Of a stretch of 9,918 nucleotides of DNA, positions 1-6,557 are shown piece after piece. The notes beneath the pieces are model-generated. The model was not told the origin of the DNA. It did no database searches and worked only from the letters and a program-made list of their open reading frames with translations. The number at the start of each line of letters is the position of its first letter. Within the stretch, counting starts at the first letter, position 1. This DNA comes from an uncultured bacterium (lineage in GTDB: Bacteria > Bacteroidota > Bacteroidia > Bacteroidales > Muribaculaceae), in contig CAMHGU010000070.1 in assembly GCA_946184715.1 (NCBI GenBank), positions 1 through 9,918 on the forward strand. The letters run 5' to 3'. The position numbers and the translations under genes are program-made.

Positions 1-33
1 CGGCGGGGAGTGGCAAATTTAGTGAAAGCTCAA

Positions 34-65
34 TTTGCATATGCGTTCGGTTTGCACTAATTTTG
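34..65 (+). promoter_or_regulatory. Bacteroidetes-type promoter (-33 TTTG, -7 TAnnTTTG) for the ileS operon
   Basis: TTTG at 34-37 and TAATTTTG at 58-65 match the Bacteroidetes sigma-70 (RpoD) consensus TTTG / TAnnTTTG, with a 20-nt spacer, which is the usual distance. Transcription would begin at about 69-72, leaving a leader of roughly 20 nt before the ATG at 91. This also argues against an upstream in-frame TTG at 70, which would sit on the start point itself. The match to consensus is seen directly; activity is inferred. I found no comparable element between the downstream genes. Confidence 0.8.
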
Positions 66-90
66 CAGATTGATAAAAATCAGCAGAAAG

Positions 91-3000
91 ATGACAAAGA
101 AATTCAAGGAATATAACGGGCTGAATCTGCCGGCCATAGGCGAGGAGATGCTGAGTAAGCACACGGCCGAGAAGGTGTTTGAGCGCAGTGTGGCCGAGAG
201 AGAAGGGTGCCCGTCGTTTGTGTTTTACGAAGGGCCGCCGAGTGCCAACGGTATGCCGGGCATTCACCATGTGATGGCGCGCACGCTCAAGGATATGGTG
301 TGCCGTTATCAGACGATGAAAGGTCGGCAAGTGATGCGCAAGGCCGGCTGGGACACCCACGGTCTGCCGGTGGAGCTTGGCGTGGAGAAGTCGCTGGGCA
401 TCACCAAGGAAGATATAGGCCGCAAGATTTCGGTTGATGACTACAACCGCGCGTGCCGCAGCGAAGTGATGCGCTACACCCGTGAGTGGGAGCAGCTGAC
501 GAGCCGTATGGGCTACTGGGTGGATATGTCCGACCCGTATATCACTTACGACAACCGGTACATCGAGACCGTGTGGTGGCTTGTGGCCCAGCTTTATAAG
601 AAAGGATACCTATATAAAGGTTACACGATACAGCCGTATTCGCCGGCGGCCGGCACCGGGCTTAGCACCCACGAGCTCAACCAGCCCGGGTGCTACCGCG
701 ATGTGAAGGACACGACGTGCATTGCCCAGTTTGCCGTGACCACGCCCCTTGAGGCGATGACAGGGTGGGGCAAGCCCTATTTCTTAGCGTGGACTACTAC
801 GCCGTGGACCCTTCCCTCCAACACCGCCCTCTGCGTAGGCCCCCGCATCGACTACAACATCGTACGCACCTACAACCCCTACAGCGGCAAGCCCATCACC
901 GTGGTGGTGGCCGCCGCCCTGATGGCCTCGATTTTCAACCCCAAGGCCGCCGACATCGCCCTCGAGGAGTATAAAGCCGGCGACAAGCTCGTGCCCTATC
1001 AGGTGGTAGCCACGCTCAAAGGCACTGAGCTGGTGGGTCTCGAATACGAGCAGCTGCTGCCGTGGTTCCGCCCCGATGAGGGCGCCTTCCGCGTCATTCC
1101 CGGCGACTATGTCACCACCGACGACGGTACGGGCATAGTGCACATCGCCCCTACCTTCGGTGCCGACGATGCCAAGGTGGCCAAGGCTGCCGGAGTGCCC
1201 GCTATGCTGCTTCGCGACCGCGACGGCAACGACCGCCCTATGGTGGATATGCGTGGCCGCTTCTACCGCCTTGAGGAGCTTAGCCCCGAGTATCTGGCCG
1301 AGCGCGCCGACGTGGAAGCCTACCGTCAATGGGCCGGGCGCTACGTCAAGAACGCTTACGACGACACCCTCGCCCCCGATGCCGACACCCTCGACGTGGA
1401 CCTCTGCATCTATATGAAGCAGACCGACAAGGTGTTCCGCATCGAGAAGCACGTGCATAGCTATCCCCACTGCTGGCGCACCGATAAGCCGGTAATCTAC
1501 TATCCGCTCGATAGCTGGTTTATCCGCACCACGGCCGCGCGCGATAAGCTTATCGCTCTCAATTCCGGCATCAACTGGAAGCCGCAATCCACCGGCACCG
1601 GTCGCTTCGGCAAGTGGCTCGAGAACCTCCAGGACTGGAACCTCAGCCGCTCCCGCTACTGGGGCACCCCGCTGCCGATATGGCGCACCGAGGACGGCTC
1701 CGAGGAGCTTTGCATCGAGTCGGTAGAGCAGCTCTACGGCGAGATTGAGAAAGCCGTGGCTGCCGGACTGATGACCGAGAACCCCTATAAGGCCAAAGGC
1801 TTCGTGCCCGGCCTCTACACCAAAGAGAACTACGAGCGCATCGACCTGCACCGTCCCTACGTTGACGACATCGTGCTGGTGAGCGCCGACGGACGCCCCA
1901 TGCGCCGCGAGCTCGACCTGCTCGACGTGTGGTTCGACTCCGGCTCGATGCCCTACGCCCAGATTCACTACCCCTTTGAGCATCGCGAGGAGTTTGACGC
2001 CGGCCGGGTGTTCCCCGCCGACTTCATCGCCGAAGGTGTGGACCAGACACGCGGCTGGTTCTTCACCCTTCACGCCATCGCCGGTATGGTATTCGACAGC
2101 GTGGCTTACCGCTCCGTAATCTCCAACGGCCTCGTGCTCGACAAGAACGGCAACAAGATGTCGAAGCGCCTCGGCAACGCCGTCAACCCCTTCAAGGCTA
2201 TCGACACCCACGGAGCCGACCCCGTGCGCTGGTATATGATCAGCAACTCAGCGCCGTGGGACAACCTGAAATTTGACGAAGACGGGGTAGAGGAGGTGAA
2301 GCGCAAATTCTTCGGCACCCTCTACAACACCTACTCCTTCTTCGCGCTCTACGCCAATGTAGATAACTTCGATAACTCGGCGCCGCAAGTGCCTATGGCT
2401 GAGCGCCCCGAGATTGACCGATGGATTATCTCCCTGCTCAATAGCCTCACCGCTGATGTGGACGCCGCGCTGGCCGATTACGAGCCCACGCGCGCCGCCC
2501 GCGCCATCCAGGACTTCGTGGGCGACAACCTCAGCAACTGGTATGTGCGCCTCAACCGCAAGCGGTTCTGGGGCGGCGAGATGACCACCGACAAGCTCTC
2601 GGCGTATCAGACCCTCTACACCTGCCTGCGCACCGTGGCTCTGCTGATGGCCCCCGTAGCCCCGTTCTACGCCGACCGCCTCTATCGCGACCTCACCACG
2701 GCCGTGGGCGAGGAGGAGCGCTCGGTGCATCTGGCCCGTTTCCCCGAGGCCGACGCCAGCGTCATCGACAAGCCCCTCGAGCAGCGTATGGCCATCGCCC
2801 AGCGCATCACCTCGATGGTGCTCTCGCTGCGCCGCAAGGTCAATATCAAGGTGCGCCAGCCGCTCAGCGAGCTGATGGTACCCGTCGGCAGCGAGGCTCA
2901 GCGCCAAGAGATTGAGGCCGTGAAGCAGCTCGTGCTCAGCGAAGTCAACGTCAAAGAGCTGCGCTTCGTGGGCAACGACGAAGGTGTGCTCGTGAAGCGC

Positions 3001-3522
3001 ATCAAGCCCGACTTCAAGAAGCTCGGCCCCAAGCACGGCAAGCTGATGAAAGCCGTGGCCGCCGCGCTCGCCGCGCTCGACCAGAAGGCAATCATCGACT
3101 TCGAGGCCACCGGCAGCTGCGCCCTCACGCTCCCCGATGGCGCTACCGCCACCGTGGAGGCCGCCGACGTGGAGATTATCAACGAAGACATCCCCGGCTG
3201 GCTCGTGGCCAACGACGGCAACCTCACCGTAGCCCTCGACATCACCGTCACCGATGCACTCAGGCGCGAAGGTGTGGCCCGCGAAATCGTCAACCGCGTG
3301 CAGAATATCCGCAAAGAGAAGAATTTCAGCATCACCGACCGCATCATCCTGCGCATCGAGCCTTCGGCCGTCACCGACGACGCCGTGGCCGAATATGCCG
3401 ACTATATAGCCCGACAGGTGCTCGCCGATAAGGTAGAGATTGCCCCCGTGGCCGACGACCCCGATAAGATTACCCTCGACATCGATGCCGACACGGTAGA
3501 TGTGACAGTTGATAAGGTGTAA
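91..3522 (+). CDS. ileS: Isoleucyl-tRNA synthetase, type 2 (IleRS2), with altered HIGH motif
   Basis: Cytoplasmic class I aminoacyl-tRNA synthetase that charges tRNA-Ile with isoleucine using ATP and hydrolyses mischarged valine. The protein is 1143 aa from the ATG at 91. That start matches the usual Bacteroidetes N-terminus (MTKKFKEY) and lies about 20 nt after the predicted transcription start; the in-frame TTG at 70 is less likely. The HIGH position reads GIHH at residues 57-60. WDTHG follows shortly after. The CP1 editing domain begins near W234-TTTPWTLP, with a GTGIVHIAPTFG motif near residue 345. KMSKR is at 689-693, followed by the anticodon-binding domain and a long C-terminal extension (DUF5915-like, including DIPGWLVAN). 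Length and C-terminus place it in the eukaryote-like type-2 branch. Proline codons change sharply near nucleotide 780. First gene of the apparent operon. Confidence 0.97.
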   Translation: MTKKFKEYNGLNLPAIGEEMLSKHTAEKVFERSVAEREGCPSFVFYEGPPSANGMPGIHHVMARTLKDMVCRYQTMKGRQVMRKAGWDTHGLPVELGVEKSLGITKEDIGRKISVDDYNRACRSEVMRYTREWEQLTSRMGYWVDMSDPYITYDNRYIETVWWLVAQLYKKGYLYKGYTIQPYSPAAGTGLSTHELNQPGCYRDVKDTTCIAQFAVTTPLEAMTGWGKPYFLAWTTTPWTLPSNTALCVGPRIDYNIVRTYNPYSGKPITVVVAAALMASIFNPKAADIALEEYKAGDKLVPYQVVATLKGTELVGLEYEQLLPWFRPDEGAFRVIPGDYVTTDDGTGIVHIAPTFGADDAKVAKAAGVPAMLLRDRDGNDRPMVDMRGRFYRLEELSPEYLAERADVEAYRQWAGRYVKNAYDDTLAPDADTLDVDLCIYMKQTDKVFRIEKHVHSYPHCWRTDKPVIYYPLDSWFIRTTAARDKLIALNSGINWKPQSTGTGRFGKWLENLQDWNLSRSRYWGTPLPIWRTEDGSEELCIESVEQLYGEIEKAVAAGLMTENPYKAKGFVPGLYTKENYERIDLHRPYVDDIVLVSADGRPMRRELDLLDVWFDSGSMPYAQIHYPFEHREEFDAGRVFPADFIAEGVDQTRGWFFTLHAIAGMVFDSVAYRSVISNGLVLDKNGNKMSKRLGNAVNPFKAIDTHGADPVRWYMISNSAPWDNLKFDEDGVEEVKRKFFGTLYNTYSFFALYANVDNFDNSAPQVPMAERPEIDRWIISLLNSLTADVDAALADYEPTRAARAIQDFVGDNLSNWYVRLNRKRFWGGEMTTDKLSAYQTLYTCLRTVALLMAPVAPFYADRLYRDLTTAVGEEERSVHLARFPEADASVIDKPLEQRMAIAQRITSMVLSLRRKVNIKVRQPLSELMVPVGSEAQRQEIEAVKQLVLSEVNVKELRFVGNDEGVLVKRIKPDFKKLGPKHGKLMKAVAAALAALDQKAIIDFEATGSCALTLPDGATATVEAADVEIINEDIPGWLVANDGNLTVALDITVTDALRREGVAREIVNRVQNIRKEKNFSITDRIILRIEPSAVTDDAVAEYADYIARQVLADKVEIAPVADDPDKITLDIDADTVDVTVDKV

Positions 3523-3547
3523 AAACAATCCAAAATCCGAAATAGTT

Positions 3548-3937
3548 ATGAGCAACGAACAGAAACACGAAAAGACTCGCTACAGCGATGAGGAGCTGGA
3601 GGAGTTCAGAGCGATAATCCTTGAGAAACTCGAGAAGGCTAATAAGGATTACGACCGCTTGAGATCACAGATGACCAATGCCCACGATATTGCCGACACC
3701 TCTCCCACATTCAAGGTGCTTGAAGAGGGTGCCAACACCCTCGGCAAGGAGGAGACCGGCCGCTTGGCCCAGCGCCAGATGCAGTTTATCCAGAAGCTGA
3801 AGGCCGCGCTGGTGCGTATCGAGAATAAGACTTACGGCATCTGCCGCGAGACCGGTGTGCTCATCCCTAAGGAGCGCCTGCGCGCCGTGCCTCACGCCAC
3901 CCTGGCTATCGACGCCAAGAAATCGGAAAAGCATTGA
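3548..3937 (+). CDS. DksA/TraR-family protein lacking three of four zinc cysteines
   Basis: 129-aa protein of the DksA/TraR family, whose members bind in the RNA polymerase secondary channel and, with ppGpp, alter initiation at stress-responsive promoters. Residues about 13-92 are charged and heptad-like, fitting the long antiparallel coiled coil. The tip carries D47-I-A-D50, comparable to the DxxD of E. coli DksA, although the following alanine is replaced by serine (S52). The C-terminal region keeps the family pattern (YGICRETG, IPKERLRAVPHATL at about 96-119), but only C99 of the expected four zinc cysteines remains; T102 sits where the second would be. The ATG at 3548 lies 25 nt after ileS; an in-frame TTG at 3509 overlapping ileS is less plausible. 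The stop overlaps the lspA start. Family membership is firm; a DksA-like regulatory role is inferred. Confidence 0.88.
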   Translation: MSNEQKHEKTRYSDEELEEFRAIILEKLEKANKDYDRLRSQMTNAHDIADTSPTFKVLEEGANTLGKEETGRLAQRQMQFIQKLKAALVRIENKTYGICRETGVLIPKERLRAVPHATLAIDAKKSEKH

Positions 3938-4632
3938 TTACCGAGCTGGTGGAACGCCGAAGAGTGACCGTGGCGATTGCGATAGCCTTGCTGGTTGTCG
4001 CAATCGACCAATTTGTGAAGATATGGGTCAAGACCCATTTCTTCTATGGCGAGGCGATGCCCCTGATAGGCGATGCCGACAAGCCGTTCCTGCTGCAGCT
4101 GCTCTTCATAGAGAACAATGGCTTCGCCTTCGGGATGGAAGCCTTCAGCAAGCCGTTGCTGTCGGTATTCCGCATCGTGGCCTCGGTGCTCTTCGTGGTG
4201 TATATGCTGCGTATGGCACGGGCTAAGGTGCCCATTGGCTACCTGATTACGGTGGCTATGGTCACCGCCGGCACCATAGGCAACACCATCGACGGGGTAT
4301 GCTACGGCGTGCTCTTCGACGACCCGCAAGCCTATGGCGTCACGGCGCGGTTTCTGCCGCCTGAAGGAGGCTACGCCCCGCTGCTGGCCGGCAAGGTGGT
4401 GGATATGATAGGCGTGGAGTGGGACTGGGCCAATTGGCTCCCCTGGGTGGGCGGCTCGCGCTTCCGCTTTGCCATCTTCAACGTGGCCGACGCCGCCTTG
4501 AGCGTGGGCGTGGCGGTGCTGATACTCTTCTACTCCAAGTATCTGTCCACTCCTATTAAGCCCGAAGCTCAGCCCGAAGCTCAAGAAGCGCCTTCCGAAA
4601 CCCCCGACGACACTCAACAGCCGCAACCGTAA
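3934..4632 (+). CDS. lspA: Lipoprotein signal peptidase (signal peptidase II)
   Basis: Inner-membrane aspartyl peptidase that removes the signal peptide from diacylglyceryl-prolipoproteins just before the lipidated cysteine. It is 232 aa, longer than the roughly 165 aa E. coli enzyme, as is usual in Bacteroidetes. Visible motifs: D25-Q-F-V-K29 in the first membrane segment, N61-N-G-F-A-F66, G-N-T-I-D120 carrying the first catalytic aspartate, and F-N-V-A-D186 carrying the second. About 65 residues separate the two aspartates, against about 19 in E. coli; the inserted loop includes KVVDM, which I recall from Bacteroides homologues. The tail after the last membrane helix is a Pro/Glu/Gln-rich low-complexity stretch. 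The start is TTG at 3934, in a TTGA overlap with the previous stop; a GTG at 3964 (residue 11) is a shorter alternative. Two predicted lipoprotein substrates are encoded downstream. Confidence 0.94.
   Translation: MITELVERRRVTVAIAIALLVVAIDQFVKIWVKTHFFYGEAMPLIGDADKPFLLQLLFIENNGFAFGMEAFSKPLLSVFRIVASVLFVVYMLRMARAKVPIGYLITVAMVTAGTIGNTIDGVCYGVLFDDPQAYGVTARFLPPEGGYAPLLAGKVVDMIGVEWDWANWLPWVGGSRFRFAIFNVADAALSVGVAVLILFYSKYLSTPIKPEAQPEAQEAPSETPDDTQQPQP
4561..4584 (+). repeat. 12-bp tandem duplication in the lspA 3' end
   Basis: Two near-identical 12-nt units (CCCGAAGCTCAG and CCCGAAGCTCAA) encode PEAQPEAQ in the cytoplasmic, low-complexity tail of LspA. It lies well after the catalytic D186 and the last membrane helix, so it probably does not affect activity. 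Confidence 0.85.
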
Positions 4633-5472
4633 GTGAAAAAGCTGCTTGCCATATTGCCCTTGATGCTCGTCGTCATCGTAGCGTGCTCCAAAGCTCCGCG
4701 GGGCGTGCTCAGCGAGGACGATATGGCCGACTTGCTCGTCGATTTCCACAAGGGCGAGGCCTATGTGGATATCCACTCGTCCGATTTCTACAACGACTCG
4801 CTGCGCGCCGTCATCAAGCAGTCGGTGCTTGCCAAGCACGGCGTCACGCCCGAGGAGTTCGACTCGTCGCTGGCGTGGTACGGGCGCAACGTCGATGTGT
4901 ATGTCGATGTGTATGCCGATGTGATTGACCGCTTGAAGCGGGAGAACGCCGGCATCCGCATGGACAATGTGGCCAAGGCCAGCGAGGTTGAAGCCACCGA
5001 CGCAAATGGAAAAGGCGAAGGCGCCGCCTCGCCGGCCCACGTGCTCGGCTCCGATGAGATTGACCTCTGGACGCAGTCGCGTATCCGCATAATGTCGCGC
5101 CACTTGGCCGACACCGTCATCACGCTTGCCCTCAGCTCCGGCGAAGGCTCGCGCCGCGGCGATGTGTTCACCTGGAGCTTCCGCCTGCTCAATCTGCCGG
5201 CGGGCTTCGAGTCGCTTATGGCCGTGGAATATACCGACGGCTCGGTATCGTATCTGCTGCGCACCGAGCGCCGCCAGGGCTGGAACCAGCTGCAGATGAT
5301 GACCGACTCCACCCGCGAGGTGCGGCACGTGTACGGCACGCTGCGATTCTCGCTTGCCGACGACGACCTGGTGTGTGTGGATAGTATCCAGTGTGTACGC
5401 ACCCGCCTCGAGAAGGCGCGCTACTACCTGATTTACCAGCAGCGCAACGTGGGGCGCAAATACGGACGATAA
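4633..5472 (+). CDS. DUF4296-type lipoprotein
   Basis: 279-aa predicted lipoprotein. The N-terminus has two lysines, a hydrophobic stretch and a lipobox IVAC ending at C18, so LspA encoded immediately upstream would be expected to process it. Residues about 22-107 (starting near VLSEDDMADLLVDFHKGEAY and running to the DRL segment) look like the Bacteroidetes DUF4296 domain: a helical N-terminal domain with conserved acidic and aromatic residues. The rest (about 130-279) has alternating beta-like stretches and no motif I can assign. The start is GTG at 4633, directly abutting the lspA stop with no spacer. A 12-bp tandem repeat lies within the DUF4296 region. An lspA neighbour of this type is, as I recall, common in Bacteroidales. 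Function is unknown; an envelope role is inferred from the signal and context only. Confidence 0.82.
   Translation: MKKLLAILPLMLVVIVACSKAPRGVLSEDDMADLLVDFHKGEAYVDIHSSDFYNDSLRAVIKQSVLAKHGVTPEEFDSSLAWYGRNVDVYVDVYADVIDRLKRENAGIRMDNVAKASEVEATDANGKGEGAASPAHVLGSDEIDLWTQSRIRIMSRHLADTVITLALSSGEGSRRGDVFTWSFRLLNLPAGFESLMAVEYTDGSVSYLLRTERRQGWNQLQMMTDSTREVRHVYGTLRFSLADDDLVCVDSIQCVRTRLEKARYYLIYQQRNVGRKYGR
4891..4926 (+). repeat. Three 12-bp tandem units inside the DUF4296 gene
   Basis: GTCGATGTGTAT occurs twice in tandem (4891-4902, 4903-4914), followed by a diverged third unit GCCGATGTGATT (4915-4926). The encoded peptide is VDVY-VDVY-ADVI, a four-residue period at the end of the DUF4296 domain. Gain or loss of a unit would keep the frame. 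Confidence 0.85.
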
Positions 5473-5475
5473 GAG

Positions 5476-5754
5476 ATGCGACCTGCGGCTACGACATACC
5501 TTGCCCACTACGTGGTGACCGGCGACGGGGTGTTCCCGCTGAGCCTTGTCAGCGCCGACGAGCAGCACGTAAGCGTGAAGCCCTACGAGCGGGAGACCGA
5601 AGCCACCACCTTTGTCAACGGCATCGTAGTGGCTGCCAAGCGCGACCTCTCGGCCTTGCCCGACCGCTGCTCCGAGCCGCAGGCGATTTACAGCCGCCTC
5701 GCCTCGCTTCCCGAGGCTCCGGTGGTCAACATACGATTGTATCACAATCAATAG
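5476..5754 (+). CDS. 92-aa protein of unknown function
   Basis: Small protein that I do not recognise with confidence. The ATG at 5476 lies 3 nt after the previous stop, and the stop is 8 nt before the next gene, so its position in a tightly packed operon supports translation. It has no signal peptide, no membrane segment and no cysteine pair. The first half (ATTYLAHYVV, PLSLVSADEQ, then TTFVNGIVVAA around residues 44-54) has the look of the small beta domain at the N-terminus of amidohydrolase-type enzymes, where an F-x-G-x-I-V-type strand precedes the metal-binding barrel. No barrel follows here. Small proteins of this style exist in other Bacteroidales as far as I recall. The resemblance is tentative and no activity should be assumed. 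Confidence 0.7.
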   Translation: MRPAATTYLAHYVVTGDGVFPLSLVSADEQHVSVKPYERETEATTFVNGIVVAAKRDLSALPDRCSEPQAIYSRLASLPEAPVVNIRLYHNQ

Positions 5755-5762
5755 ATATAGAT

Positions 5763-6551
5763 ATGGAGAAAAGAGCTAAACTTAATGGCGTAGAGGTAGC
5801 CTACAGCGTGGAGGGCGAAGGCCTTCCCGTGGTGCTGATGCACGGCTGGGGCTGCAACTCCTCCACCGTGGTGAGCATCGCCAATGCCTTGCTTCCTAAG
5901 GTGCGTGTCTTCAACATCGACCTGCCGGGCTTTGGCAAGAGCGAAGAGCCTCGGGAGGTGTGGGGCGTGTACGACTACGAGGAGATGCTCCGGCAGCTGA
6001 TAGAGCACGAGGCGATAGAGCGCCCCACCATCATAGGTCACTCTTACGGCGGCCGCGTGGCCATCGCCTATGCCGCTCATCACGCCGATGTCAATAAGCT
6101 GGTGCTCGTGGACTCGGCCGGCATCAAGCCGCGCCACTCCCTGAAGTGGTATATTAAGGTATATACCTACAAAGCCGCCAAGCGCCTGCTGCCGCTGCTC
6201 CTGGGCAAGGAGAAGGGCGAGAAAGCGCTCGACAAGGTCCGAGGCCGAAGCGGCTCCAGCGACTACCGCAACTCCTCGCCTATGATGCGGGCCATTATGA
6301 GCAAGAGCATAGCGCAGGACTTGCGCCACCTGATGCCCGACATCAAAGCCTCCACTCTCCTGATATGGGGCGAAGCCGATACGGCCACGCCGCTCGCTGA
6401 TGCCAAACAGATGGAGCGGCTCATCGCCGGCTCCGGCCTCGTCACCTTCCCGGGCTGTGGCCACTACAGCTTCCTCGACAATCCCGGCCAGTTCCGCGCC
6501 GTGCTCCGCAGCTTCCTCAACGATGAAATGAACAACTCAAAACCCGAATAA
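5763..6551 (+). CDS. Alpha/beta hydrolase (serine hydrolase, MurF-neighbour type)
   Basis: 262-aa single-domain alpha/beta hydrolase, probably cytoplasmic since no signal peptide is seen. HGWG near residues 29-32 fits the oxyanion-hole loop. The nucleophile elbow is GHSYGG with S94, the acid is most likely D206 (LLIWGEADTATPL) and the base H234 (GCGHYSFLD), so the triad is complete. A helical lid (about 125-195) includes Lys-rich helices and a GSSDYRNSSPMMR segment that I associate with hydrolases encoded beside membrane MurF-like ligases in some Firmicutes and Bacteroidales. The ATG at 5763 has an A/T-rich leader. The reading frame stays open upstream to about 5391, but that part overlaps two other genes and is not counted. 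The MurF-like gene follows after 6 nt. Substrate unknown; an ester or amide linked to cell-wall metabolism is an inference from the neighbour. Confidence 0.9.
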   Translation: MEKRAKLNGVEVAYSVEGEGLPVVLMHGWGCNSSTVVSIANALLPKVRVFNIDLPGFGKSEEPREVWGVYDYEEMLRQLIEHEAIERPTIIGHSYGGRVAIAYAAHHADVNKLVLVDSAGIKPRHSLKWYIKVYTYKAAKRLLPLLLGKEKGEKALDKVRGRSGSSDYRNSSPMMRAIMSKSIAQDLRHLMPDIKASTLLIWGEADTATPLADAKQMERLIAGSGLVTFPGCGHYSFLDNPGQFRAVLRSFLNDEMNNSKPE

Positions 6552-6557
6552 ATCGAT

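Noticed and set aside
70..90. TTG start for ileS seven codons upstream
   Set aside because: It falls at the predicted transcription start and the ATG at 91 gives the usual Bacteroidetes N-terminus.
784..2211. Long antisense reading frame (475 codons) opposite ileS
   Set aside because: It mirrors a strongly conserved gene; GC-rich DNA with C-ending codons yields open antisense frames. The translation is His/Gly/Val-rich with no motif.
2248..3555. Antisense reading frame (435 codons) opposite the ileS 3' part
   Set aside because: Same explanation; composition is typical of a shadow and the sense gene is certain.
3892..5751. Antisense reading frame of 619 codons opposite lspA and its neighbours
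   Set aside because: It spans three sense genes with clear motifs (LspA aspartates, lipobox) and has no recognisable domain.
5391..5762. N-terminal extension of the alpha/beta hydrolase frame
   Set aside because: The extension is Arg-rich, overlaps the DUF4296 and 92-aa genes and has no domain. The ATG at 5763 gives a normal hydrolase N-terminus.
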